Made by a program: the position numbers and the translations under genes. From Rhynchopus euleeides (lineage: Eukaryota; Euglenozoa; Diplonemea; Diplonemida; Diplonemidae): DNA of 64,000 bases. The stretch lies in contig OY723285.1 of assembly GCA_963210315.1 (NCBI GenBank), forward strand, positions 1,798,001 through 1,862,000, in the 5' to 3' direction. Shown here one piece after another: positions 1-10,351 of this stretch; position 1 is the first letter of the stretch, and every line of letters starts with the position of its first letter. The notes below the pieces were generated by a model. The model ran no database searches and was not told the origin of the DNA. It saw nothing but the letters and a program-made list of their open reading frames with translations.

Positions 1-1050
1 CCAGATCGGTCCGGAAACCCATCGAACCCCACTTTTCCACCATTCCGGGCACCTCAGGTGCCCGAATTGGGGTACCTAAATTTTGTGCCACCGTTTGGTA
101 CCGTACAGTGCCACTGTGTGGGAGGTTGGAAAAGAAAATGCGCCAACACACCACATCTGAGGGTTGCAATGCATGTTGCTTGCCAACCACGTCATCCGGT
201 GGGTGTCAGGCGCTATGTAGGTGGCATTAGCCAGGTCTTCGATGAGTTCTGGCTTGTATATGTACCTCCCTGCCTGCGGCACAGGCACTGCCTTTGTCCC
301 CCACACCAGCCACAGAGAGCGTATTGTACTCGGTCCACGGTTGCTGATTCATTGTGATGCGTTGTATCCTCGAGTGAACATCACACACTAGTGGCACCAC
401 CACCCGCCATCCGAGAGCTGTATTGGCTTTGCGCGCTTCCGTCGCATTCACCTCGCCACGCATATTGCACTGTTCAGTACCAGTGCTCTTGGGCCAGGCA
501 AAGTAGACCGCAGCAACTACCAATTCTGGCACAATGGGTACCACGACAGCGCACTTCGTGTGTTCCCGGAATGTACAGCTCGTGTTGCAACAGTCGTTGT
601 CAACACATCCCGGTTGTGGAGCACTGCTGCACAGGAATCACACGACCATCTGGACTTGTTCCGTACCTACAGGCAGCCTCTCGGTGCATGGTGGCAGGGA
701 GGTACATATACAAGCCATAACACATCGAACCTGGCTAATGCCACCTACATAGCGCCTGACACCCACCGGATGACGTGGTTGGCAAGCAACATGCATTGCA
801 ACCCTCAGATGTGGTGTGTTGGCGCATTTTCTTTTCCAACCTCCCACACAGTGGCACTGTACGGTACCAAACGGTGGCACAAAATTTAGGTACCCCAATT
901 CGGGCACCTGAGGTGCCCGGAATGGTGGAAAAGTGGGGTTCGATGGGTTTCCGGACCGATCTGGGGGGGTTTGGAGGGTTTACGGGGGCTTTGGGGCCTC
1001 TGCGCCGGTTTTTTGAAAAATCGTGTTTGTCACCCCCATTTGACCCCCCC
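1..1050. mobile_element. Foldback element with long terminal inverted repeats, copy 1 (left end outside window)
   Basis: Bases 1-274 and 693-1050 are inverted copies of each other, separated by a ~420 bp core with no convincing protein. The right end reads ...CATTTGACCCCCCC followed by TA at 1051-1052. Position 1 corresponds to base 87 of the complete copy at 30907-32054, so about 86 bp of the left terminus lie outside the window. The two copies are nearly identical apart from scattered substitutions, so they spread recently. The TA at the ends suggests a TA target duplication as in Tc1/mariner-type elements, but there is no transposase, so this is a non-autonomous element of uncertain superfamily. 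Confidence 0.85.
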
Positions 1051-1052
1051 TA

Positions 1053-4000
1053 CCCCCCCCCCCCCCCCCACCTCCCACCTCCCTCCCGGCCGGGGGCCGG
1101 TACGGTCGGTCGTCGGCTGCGGCCAAAGGGCGTGCGGTAGCCGACGCCCTTTTGTGCTCGCCTCCTCCCTCCCACACCTCTTTGTCCTCTTTCATGACGC
1201 GTCACCCTGCCTCCACGCTCTGACTTCTGTGACCCGCATGCCGCGTTGAGAGCAAGTCTTCCGTGTGCTGTCACCGAGACCAGGCCACTATCTGCTCTCA
1301 GGTTGGCAATGGCCTTTTACCTGATGTCAAGCCCACGTGACAAAGACTCGTGCAGCTGAGGTCCTGGCTGGTCTGTCCTGTTGTCTGGGATCCTGTTCCC
1401 CCCCGCACCCCCCCTTCCCACACATGTCTGGTGCGTCGGTCGCGGGTTTGTGGCGCATCGGTCCTTTGGCCTGCCGGGCCTCCCCCCCGCACCCCCCCTC
1501 CACACGCGAACCGGTCCCCCTTTTTCAATTGCGACCCGGTTCCCGTGTTGTGTCGCGGCCCTCCCCGCCTCGCCTCCGACAGACTCTCCCCACAGTTGAC
1601 GACGTGGGCAAACGGCGCCGACATCCTCTCATCACTTACCGTATTCTCATCAGGACGGTCGGTTTCCCTGACGCCACGACCACCAATGTGCTCCGATGCT
1701 TTTTGAAGGAGGTAGTTCATCCCCGACTCAGGCGTTTGCGGGAATGAGCTCGCCCACTTCTCCTGGAGGAGTACGCACCACCCGGTCGTGGCGCACCCGC
1801 ACCCGCTGCACACCGCACATGACGAGTTGCGGTAGCAGCCGTACCCCACACAGGTTCGAGTGGTTTGCCATGGTCCTGCTCACGACGACCTGCAGGTCAC
1901 CCGTTCCTGTCGTGCACGGGCAGGCAGTGCCAGGAGGTGGTGGCCTCGTCAATCTGGCAGGGTTTGAGTTTACCGGGGCGAGGCACTCCACTCTGGGTCT
2001 GCTGTTTGTGATGTAACAAGCAGGTCTGGCGGGGTGTTCAGGGTTCGGAGTGGCCCTCCTCGTTGGCATCCGTGCAGCAGCGCTATCGCGTCCCGGAATG
2101 CCCCGTGTCACACCGGTGGGAACAGGGGCCAGCACCGCCATCTCGAGGAGGACCCGGGCCGTTCTTTGGATTCTTCACAGTCGCAGCCTCCGGCTTGTCG
2201 TTGTCCGTCAGCGTAGCGCCCACCCAGCCTGCAGAGATCTTGCACCGTCTTCAACAGCAACTTTTGACCCGACAATTTTTGGGGCATTTTTTCACCAAAA
2301 AAAAATCACTCTGCGCGCCAAGTCGAAGACTTGTTTGGGGACTTTTGGTGTCCCCAATTTTTCAATTTTCGAAAAATAAGCTCACTTTGCTAAACTGGAC
2401 CCAACTCCCCACACTCTTTTTTAAGCGAAAAACAGCAAATTTCGGCCGATTTTTTCTCATTTTTTCTCATTTTTTTTCACCGACTTTTCCATACCCCCAA
2501 TACATGTATATACTTGTAGTTATACATGTAAAATTCCCCACTCTCGTCACCAAAGTCCTGGGTAAGACGTTAAACTGCCTGGGGGGGCCGTCCCCGGACC
2601 ATGACGGGTGCCTGCACCAGGAGTCTAGCACGGCCGTGGTCCGGAGCATGACCTAAAACGGCTTGGGTACCGAGGCTCCCCAGACCAGGAAGGGTGGAGA
2701 CACCTGGAGTCTAAATAGTCACACCACGTCAGGCCAGACCTTCGCATTGCACTCCGCGAAGACTGCCACACAGCCGCGGGGCAGGTGTGCAGCCTGTGGA
2801 TGACCTCGTACAGAGAAGACTGTAAGGGACGACAGCCCCGCCGAGGCGATACAGCGCCAGACGCGGCCCGAGTTTCTGGAGACCGACTGGGGAACTGGAA
2901 CGTCTTCAGGATAAGCGCCTCACAGAGGACTGATCCTCACCTGTGTGAACTGAGAACCCCCAGCCCCAAGATGCTGGTGTGGAGCGGGTGCCTCGACCTC
3001 TTTTCGGGTTCTTTATTTCTTTATTTCCTTTTGGATGCGTCCACCAAAGAAAACGTGGCCACCCACTCGCAGAGGCACCCGAAAGCTCCAGCATCAGCTA
3101 GCGGTTCATAGTGTAGATCGGTGTCTCCAGAAGGGGATGTCCGGTCGCAGAAGAAAAACGACGAAGACAACCACACAGGCCGCAAAAAAAAATTTTTTTT
3201 TACAAGATCCCACCGTGTGCGGGTGCCTCCCCCCCCCCCCCCCCCTCATCACCCATCCCCCCACCTTGGGGGGGTTTTTTTTGGTTGCAGCGCGGAGGGG
3301 GTGGGGGGGAGGGGGTGGGACCTCGCGCCCCCCGCTCCAACAGCCGCTCCCGGGCTCCCCACTTTAGGGGGGTGGGGGGGGGGGGGAGGTGCTCCGTGGT
3401 TACGAATAGTCTCTCCCCACCCCCCCTTCCCCCCCCCCCCCCATCCCGGAATTCCATGGGGGGGGGATAATCAGAACACATATTTTCTCTCTGCGTGCTG
3501 CTCCGTGCTTGCTCCCTTTTCTTTTGTGGGGAGGCACTATGAAGTCACCGCCTTGAAGGTGGTGATGTTGGCGGTGATATCCTTTTCTTTTTGATTTGTG
3601 TATTTTTTTTTGCCTCGCCCCAGAGGGGCAAGCCGGCCCACAGAACAACGAGGGGGGGGGGGGGAGTTTTGTTGCTGTGTGGGGTCGCAAAAAAGTAAAG
3701 CAAAGGAAATTGTGCGACTGAAGCTTTTCCGATACGCTCATCATACAGGGGCATCAAGCACAGCCTTGACACACGACATGCATTTGTCAACCATGGTGGA
3801 GGCCCCCCCATTTGCCGCCTGTTGTCTTGTGATGAGGCATGTCTCGCGATTTTCCCGAACAAGCCTACCAAGGTTGCTTTGTTCAGCCAGCAAAAAGGAG
3901 TCGCGTGGGGTGGGGGGATGGGGACGGGCGGCGTGCGCAGTGTGTTTTGAGGAGAACAGAAAGACGAAATATTCACAGCAACGCCCCTCTTCACAGGGGG

Positions 4001-4568
4001 GGGGCACAGCACACTGCGGGTTTGCGTAAAAAACAAGCCCCTCTTCCCCACCCCACTTCTCCAGAAAAGGGACTAACACCGCGAGAAGGTGCTGGGAGAC
4101 TTTGCTTCTGCTTTCACCCCCCGACAATAAACCCCCCCCCCCCCACCTCTCCGCCCTCCCAGAGTGAATGCCCCATCTGCTCCTCTTCTTTCGGAGTTGA
4201 TGGGGCCGATGTTTCCACTATACAAAATGGTGTGAGCAACCGCCCCTCCCTTCCCCCCCCTCCCCCTCCCCCTCAAAACTGGCTCAGAACCGAATTCCGC
4301 CCCCCAAGGCTGTGACTGTCGCCAGGGGGGGGGGGGGGTGGAGGTGGGGGATGGGTGTGAGGGCCCCCTCTCATACCCTACCTCCGCCGGATTTGTTTCG
4401 TTGTCATGGGTTTCTTGGTTTTCGCACATGCCCTTTTAGCGCGGAAAGTGCCGTTCGGTTCTGCCAAGCCGTGCTCTACATGTCATCAGCACTCCGACTT
4501 CCTCTCGCCCCCCCGCCCCCCTCCCCGCACCCTCTTCCTTCATCAGACGTGAGGGTTTGTGTGTGTGT
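1053..4568. other. Intergenic, low-complexity DNA without a supported gene
   Basis: The stretch is rich in poly(C), poly(G), poly(A) and poly(T) runs (for example 1053-1070, 3231-3246, 3370-3388, 3428-3443, 4133-4144 and 4325-4338). Open frames here are short, biased by the homopolymers and lack recognisable domains. A GT microsatellite at 4556-4570 leads into the tandem array. I see no RNA gene. Confidence 0.6.
3709..3785 (+). repeat. Dispersed repeat, diverged copy of 30121-30195
   Basis: The segment GAAATTGTGCGACTGAAGCT followed by a CAGGGGC...CAGCCTTGACACA block recurs at 30121-30195 in the same order with small gaps. The similarity is partial, as expected for an old dispersed element. 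Confidence 0.45.
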
Positions 4569-4656
4569 GGTTATCAAGTTTTAAGGCGGTGTCGCCCTGC
4601 ACGGGCAGTAGCACCTCCCCTTCAGTATCGCACTCCCGAAGGATTCCCCAACACGA

Positions 4657-4768
4657 CGTGACACCGGTTTCGACGCGTACTCTTCGTACCCCTCCCCCCG
4701 GCCGCGTCTCTTCAGCGAAGAACCGGGGATAATCGGACCAGGGCTAGCTAAACCCTGGTGGTGTCACG
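4657..4768. ncRNA. Candidate structured RNA core of the ~350 bp repeat (strand unknown)
   Basis: A nine-base stem pairs CGTGACACC (4657-4665) with GGTGTCACG (4760-4768). It encloses GACGCG/CGCGTC (4672-4677 with 4703-4708, containing a small GTAC hairpin), TCTTC-AGC-GAAGA (4709-4721) and ACCAGGG/CCCTGGT (4737-4743 with 4753-4759), a cloverleaf-like multibranch fold. The core recurs in all five units. In unit 2 the first stem base changes C to T, which still pairs with G as a wobble. If transcribed on the minus strand, the TATA-like box lies ~90 bases upstream. It matches no RNA family I know, and a transposon or protein-binding role is equally possible. Confidence 0.35.
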
Positions 4769-5330
4769 GGTGGGGTTGGAGAGGGAGAAAAGGAAGAAAT
4801 GAAGTTGCGAAAAAGTCAAACACTGACACGTGAAATCAATAAAAAGGGTGGTATATATCGCCCCCTTGCTGCGACGTAGACACTAAATAGTCAGGCCGCT
4901 TCAAGAGTCTTGAGGGCTTGAAGGAAGAAGCAGGTTGCTGATGAGTCTCAGGAGCAGGCACCTGTGTGTGTGTGTGTGTGGTTATAAAGTTTTAAGGCGG
5001 TGTCGCCCTGCACGGGCAGTAGCACCTCCCCTTCAGTATCGCACTCCCGAAGGATTCCCCAACACGATGTGACACCGGTTTCGACGCGTACTCTTCGTAC
5101 CCCTCCCCCCGGCCGCGTCTCTTCAGCGAAGAACCGGGGATAATCGGACCAGGGCTAGCTAAACCCTGGTGGTGTCACGGGTGGGGTTGGAGAGGGAGAA
5201 AAGGAAGAAATGAAGTTGCGAAAAAGTCAAACACTGACACGTGAAATCAATAAAAAAGCGGTATATATCGCCCCCTTGCTGCGACAAAGACACTAAATAG
5301 TCAGGCCGCTCCAAGAGTCTTGAGGGCTTG

Positions 5331-5776
5331 AAGGAAGAAACAGGTTGCTGATGAGTCTCAGGAGCAGGCACCTTTTGTCCGCCCACATGACCTTCGCCCG
5401 AAGGCGAACCTCGTCCAGCTTGGCTCGATCGCCACAGAGAAGGGGATCATTCTCCGCTGTGGTGAACATCTTAAAAACCGAGGGTGCAGAGGTGGGGCAG
5501 CCCACTGGTGCGACAGCAGACCGCCCCCGGATAGCTATAACTAGTGCATAGGAAGAATACGACGGCACACGCAACAGATGCCGAAGGCACAACGGCGGGT
5601 CACTTTTAACCACCAGAGGAGTGGCACTCCCGAGGGGTGGGGTAGGGGGGAAGTCACAACACTTTCGAAGGAAGAAAAGGGGCAAATGGGATGTTTTGTG
5701 CAAGGTAGAAAGGAAGTCACAACATGAGGCAGGGGGGATTGCTCATCAGGCCTGGGGGAATAGAGGGTTTGTGTGT
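5331..5776. repeat. Long spacer of the tandem array, copy 1
   Basis: This ~446 bp spacer is repeated almost exactly at 6602-7048. It begins GAAGGAAGAAACAGGTTGCTG and ends in a GT-rich tail. A minus-strand frame is shared by both copies and contains a stretch beginning SVFKMFTTAENDPLL that looks protein-like. This copy carries indels that alter the frame downstream, so it is probably not a functional gene here. No family is recognised. Confidence 0.7.
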
Positions 5777-6601
5777 GGTTACAAAGTTTTAAGGCGGTGT
5801 CGCCCTGCACGGGCAGTAGCACCTCCCCTTCAGTATCGCACTCCCGAAGGATTCCCCAACACGACGTGACACCGGTTTCGACGCGTACTCTTCGTACCCC
5901 TCCCCCCGGCCGCGTCTCTTCAGCGAAGAACCGGGGATAATCGGACCAGGGCTAGCTAAACCCTGGTGGTGTCACGGGTGGGGTTGGAGAGGGAGAAAAG
6001 GAAGAAATGAAGTTGCGAAAAAGTCAAACACTGACACGTGAAATCAATAAAAAGGGTGGTATATATCGCCCCCTTGCTGCGACGAAGACACTAAATAGTC
6101 AGGCCGCTTCAAGAGTCTTGAGGGCTTGTGTGTGTGTGTGTGTGTGTGTGGAAGCGTCAGTGCGTCAAACGAGATTCCAAATAGCAGGTGAAGAGGAGGG
6201 AGCCGGATGATGCCACCGTTTTTTACTGCAACAGGGCTCCTGTCAGTGTGGTTATAAAGTTTTAAGGCGGCGTCGCCCTGCACGGGCAGTATCACCTCCC
6301 CTTCAGTATCGCACTCCCGAAGGATTCCCCAACACGACGTGACACCGGTTTTGACGCGTACTCTTCGTACCCCTCCCCCCGGCCGCGTCTCTTCAGCGAA
6401 GAACCGGGGATAATCGGACCAGGGCTAGCTAAACCCTGGTGGTGTCACGGGTGGGGTTGGAGAGGGAGAAAAGGAAGAAATGAAGTTGCGAAAAAGTCAA
6501 ACACTGACACGTGAAATCAATAAAAAGGGTGGTATATATCGCCCCCTTGCTGCGACGAAGACACTAAATAGTCAGGCCGCTTCAAGAGTCTTGAGGGCTT
6601 G

Positions 6602-7048
6602 AAGGAAGAAACAGGTTGCTGATGAGTCTCAGGAGCAGGCACCTTTTGTCCGCCCACATGACCTTCGCCCGAAGGCGAACCTCGTCCAGCTTGGCTCGAT
6701 CGCCACAGAGAAGGGGATCATTCTCCGCTGTGGTGAACATCTTAAAAACCGAGGGTGCAGAGGTGGGGCAGCCCACTGGTGCGACAGCAGGCCGCCCCCG
6801 GATAGCTATAACTAGTGCATAGGAAGCATACGACGGCACACGCAACAGATGCCGAAGGCACAACGGCGGGTCACTTTTAACCACCAGAGGAGTGGCACTC
6901 CCGAGGGGTGGGGAAGGGGGGGTAGTCACAACACTTTCGAAGGAAGTAAAGGGGCAAATGGGATGTTTTGTGCAAGGTAGAAAGGAAGTCACAACATGAG
7001 GCAGGGGGGATTGCTCATCAGGCCTGGGGGAATAGAGGGTTTGTGTGT
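6602..7048. repeat. Long spacer of the tandem array, copy 2
   Basis: Near-identical duplicate of 5331-5776. In this copy the minus-strand frame stays open for 170 codons (6582-7094) and runs into the neighbouring unit. Because both copies share the segment, conservation alone cannot prove coding: the duplication is too recent. Confidence 0.7.
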
Positions 7049-8460
7049 GGTTATAAAGTTTTAAGGCGGTGTCGCCCTGCACGGGCAGTAGCACCTCCCC
7101 TTCAGTATCGCACTCCCGAAGGATTCCCCAACACGACGTGACACCGGTTTCGACGCGTACTCTTCGTACCCCTCCCCCCGGCCGCGTCTCTTCAGCGAAG
7201 AACCGGGGATAATCGGACCAGGGCTAGCTAAACCCTGGTGGTGTCACGGGTGGGGTTGGAGAGGGAGAAAAAGGAAGAAATGAAGTTGCGAAAAAGTCAA
7301 ACACTGACACGTGAAATCAATAAAAAGGGTGGTATATATCGCCCCCTTGCTGCGACGTAGACACTAAATAGTCAGGCCGCTTCAAGAGTCTTAGGGCTCC
7401 TGTCAGTGTCAAAGAGATTAGTAGGCAGCGCTCTTTGGGCAACAAATTCAACCTCCTCATCAGGCTGCGGAGGTTGATTTTGTTTTGCCCGGATTTAGCG
7501 CACAAACAACAGCCTTATCTGTTTTTTTTTATAACCTGCTCAGGTCACGGTAAAAAAGACTGTTGGCAGCGCCCGTATGGGCACCCATACACGCACAGGT
7601 GCGCACAAACACAATTTGCAAATTCTATTCGGCTTTCCATCCGGCAGCGGTTGGGAGAGTGTGTGTGTATGGCGCACGCCATTTCGATTCCGAATGATCT
7701 TCCAAATGATTCAGACTGTCCACATGATATCCCCTTCTTTGCGTGGGGGGTGCGTGCGGTGAACAGATCGACAGATTTTTTTTGACGATGTTTGTTAGCC
7801 TGAACGGTGAACGATGCCGGCCCTGCCAGCGGGCTCTGCGATGCCATTCTCCAACACCGCTGTGCGTGACTTTGCTTGCGTGGTCGGGAAGAGGGGTATA
7901 TTTTAGCTCTTGAGAAAACTGCCTGGGGGCATCCGCTCATAAATGCAGAAACGTGAGAGAGAAAATACAGCAAAGTGTGTGTGCGTGTGTGTGTTGAAAC
8001 CAGTTTTAAGGCGGTGTCTGTCTAGCGCGACACCTCGTCAGAAGCATCTCCCCTCACGTCCGTCACTTCGCGAGGATCCCCCCTCCGTGGCCCCAATTTC
8101 GTTCGTGCTCATGCACTCCCTCCACTGGCCGAACTCGTCAGCGCGAACCAGCTTCCTTGGAACTCAGGGTGATCAAGTGCTACGCAAGGGGGTAAAAGGG
8201 AAGAAGAAGAAGAAGACACGGGACGACGCACAACAACCCGAAAATAAGAATGAAAGAGGTCTGCCTGTTGGGTGTGGGATGGGCACTGTTCCGGTTTGGC
8301 GCACAGCCAACGCTTTATCTTTTTCTTTTCACGATTCACAAGAACCTTGTCAAAACAGTGAAATATGGCGCAGATTTTGTTCACCTGGGTTGTGGCACAC
8401 AGAGCAACGGGGAACAACGAGGGGGGCAAGATCGGAGCTGCGCGGTCGCCTATCGAGGAG

Positions 8461-8555
8461 CCCGTCGAAGCAAGCAATAGTGAACCTGCTGCGCTAGCCC
8501 CACCAAGCAGCCACAGTACGACAGGGTGTGCGCAGGCACCAGACCCCTCCCTCTC
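8461..8555 (+). repeat. Dispersed repeat, copy of 17158-17256
   Basis: The core CCTGCTGCGCTAGCCCC(A/G)CC, followed by AAGCAGC(C/T)AC and a CGACAGG...GCGCAGGCACC block, recurs at 17158-17256 in the same orientation, with about 85% identity by eye. It may be a fragment of an undefined element. Confidence 0.6.
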
Positions 8556-9317
8556 TCTCTCTCGAAAAAGAAGGTTGCCTAGCCCTCGCAGTGACTGTGC
8601 TTTTGTGAAGCCACCAATAAGGGTGTCTTCGTTCCGATGCCGAAAACGACGCGTCTCATTTTGTGCATTTCCTCCGGTTTATTACAGGAGAAAATTGCCG
8701 AATCCCCCCCCCCCCCCTTTTTTTTGCCGAAGGTTTGACGCCAGGGATAGTGGGTGACTTTCCAAATTCTGCAAAAAAGCCGGTTTTTGCCGGTTTTCCC
8801 GTTTTTCGTTTTTTGGCGCCGTTTTGGCGTTTCCTGTCCATGTATGGGGTGAGCGGGGCACCTGCCCGCATCCCGACTTTGGTTGCTTCATAAAGCCGAC
8901 GGACACCTCACACAGCACCCTACATACACCCTGTTGGAGATGTGTGAGGTGCTGGGAGAGCAGGTGTCCTTTGCTACACCACCCGGCCGTGCCTCCAGCC
9001 ACGGATCTGTCTCAGGAACTGTAGGGCAACGTCAGGAGTGCCAGAAGGTGCACGCCACGCCCTTGAGAGACCACTGCTGGACAGGGGGGCTGAAGGAGAA
9101 TCCCCGGACTTCGTGCTCCAACAGCGCCGGCGAGGCAATGTCGATCGCCAGTGGACAACGAGGAAGTCGTACAGACTTGTGTGCAGGGGTGGGGTAGTCT
9201 GCACGTACTCCGTCTTCACTCACGACCATGTCGTACTCCTGGTGTTGTGCTGTTTCTCACTTGCCATGGTGCACCAACGGTACATATGTCCACTCGACAG
9301 GCACACAGCACAGCGGG

Positions 9318-9385
9318 GGGTCTGGGGGGCGGAGCCCCCCAGCCGCCGGAGGCCACGGTAGCGAACATCTGGCCTTCTCCTTCGC
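9318..9385. repeat. Dispersed GC-rich hairpin repeat, inverted relative of 37785-37848
   Basis: Positions 9322-9342 form a perfect nine-base stem, CTGGGGGGC with GCCCCCCAG, around a GGA loop. The flank (CCGCCGGAGGCC...GAACATCTGGC) recurs in inverted orientation at 37785-37848, where the stem has one change. It could be an element end or a terminator-like structure. Confidence 0.5.
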
Positions 9386-9659
9386 GTTCTTGGACTCTTT
9401 GGGTCAATCGCGGTTCGTAGTGGGGCCATTATTGGTGTCCAGGTGACCTGTGTACCCTCTAAGCAGGGTGGGCATAGTCGGGAAAAAAGTGGATTTTTCC
9501 CGAATTTTTTTATAGTTTTTTTTTTTGAAAAACCGGTTTTGGCAAAAACCGGTTTTGCAAACCGGTTTTTCATTAGCACCCACTGTCCCTGTTTGACGCC
9601 CGCGAAGACCCCCCCCCCCCCCCCAAAGATGGAAAAAATATATTAAATTGTATTTTATT

Positions 9660-9767
9660 GGGGGTCTTCGCTACAGGGTGATCGTCAGTGCATTTTGGTG
9701 CATTTCCTGTTGAATTAGCTGAAAACTGACGAAGTTTGTCGAAGTTTGTCGACCAGCGAAGACCCCC
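9660..9767. mobile_element. 108 bp miniature inverted-repeat element (GGGGGTCTTCGCT family)
   Basis: The ends are GGGGGTCTTCGCT and AGCGAAGACCCCC. The element is flanked by ATT on both sides (9657-9659, 9768-9770), a 3-bp target duplication, and sits inside TATTTTATTG-type simple repeats. Near-identical relatives are at 32411-32519 and 63752-63860. A 3-bp AT-rich duplication fits PIF/Harbinger-type or CACTA-type mobilisation; there is no transposase to decide. Confidence 0.8.
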
Positions 9768-9870
9768 ATTGTATTTTATTAAATTGTATTTTATTGTATT
9801 TTATTCGCCGGGATTTGAATAAAATACAATAAAATACAAGGTACCACTCACCTGCACACAAACCCGCACA

Positions 9871-9995
9871 CAAGCCCTCAAGACTCTTGGAGCGGCCTGA
9901 CTATTTAGTGTCTTTGTCGCAGCAAGGGAGTTACGATACTGAAGGGGAGGTGCTACTGCCCGTGCAGGGCGACACCGCCTTAAAACTTGATAACC
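9871..9995 (-). repeat. Inverted, internally deleted copy of the ~350 bp array unit
   Basis: The first ~58 bases match the reverse complement of the unit's right end (CAAGCCCTCAAGACTCTTGG...CAGCAAGGG) and the remainder matches its left end (GATACTGAAGGGGAGGTGCT...). About 230 bp, including the whole foldable core, are missing. It lies just upstream of the outer hAT transposase start. Confidence 0.8.
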
Positions 9996-10039
9996 ACACC
10001 AACCCGCACACCCTCCACTGCAGGCCACACTGCCCAGGT

Positions 10040-10351
10040 ATGCCCGCGGGAAGGAGAGCCTGCTGGTCACAGAAGCACTTTAGTGAAGCAGCGGGGGGGA
10101 GAAAATGCAAGTTCTGCGATGAACTTGTCAAGGCGACGAGCGGCACCCGCATGAAGGCGCACCTCCGCCTATGCGAGAAGATCAGCAGTGCCGCCAAGGA
10201 CGAGCTGAAGGCTGAGGATACTGCGCCGACCCCCGCAAAGCGCCCTGCATCAAGAACACCAGAGGGAAAGGCGCTGCCGAAGATCGCACGCATGCTCAAC
10301 GCATGCCCCACCCCCACGGTCGCCGAGAAGGATGCGATCGTTGCTGCCTGG
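10040..10351 (+). CDS. hAT transposase, 5' part (BED zinc finger), interrupted by another transposon
   Basis: The frame starts at ATG 10040. Around residues 9-42 it carries a BED-type zinc finger: CWSQKHF, a CKFC pair, then RMKAHLRLC as the His/Cys half. BED fingers bind transposon ends. The coding sequence stops being transposase-like at 10351, where a second hAT element begins. Its continuation is at 14958-16625. Deleting 10352-14957 (the inner element plus one copy of its 8-bp target duplication) restores a single open frame of 660 codons, so the gene was intact when the inner element landed. This is a selfish-element gene, not a host gene. Confidence 0.85.

Larger units (their letters stand above)
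4569..7397. repeat. Tandem array of five ~350 bp units with two alternating spacer types
   Basis: Units start with GGTTAT(A/C)AAGTTTTAAGGC and end with AGAGTCTTGAGGGCTTG. They lie at 4569-4920, 4980-5330, 5777-6128, 6250-6601 and 7049-7397, the last with a slightly altered end. Spacers are of two kinds: short GT-rich pieces (4921-4979, 6129-6249) and a ~446 bp piece (5331-5776, 6602-7048), giving a higher-order period of ~1,270 bp. The units are almost identical, implying recent expansion or homogenisation. Each contains GGTATATATCGCC, which reads as a TATA-like box on the minus strand, and a strongly foldable core. A sixth, inverted and internally deleted copy is at 9871-9995. Confidence 0.85.
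7398..9659. other. Intergenic DNA with fragments of dispersed repeats
   Basis: No gene is supported. The stretch holds a partial relative of the array unit near 7990-8045 (AGTTTTAAGGCGGTGTC), poly(C) runs at 8706-8718 and 9610-9624, and a cluster of AAACCGGTTTT motifs at 9525-9570. An isolated GCGAAGACCCCC end of a miniature element lies at 9602-9613. Open frames here are short and lack domains. Confidence 0.55.

Noticed and set aside
4935..4962. CTGATGAG core suggesting a hammerhead ribozyme, or a C box of a C/D snoRNA, in the array spacer
   Set aside because: No GAAA half-core or matching stems follow it, and no properly placed D box with terminal stem was found.
4569..7397. CRISPR-like spacing of the repeated units
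   Set aside because: The units are ~350 bp, the spacers are themselves repeated, and the context is eukaryotic.
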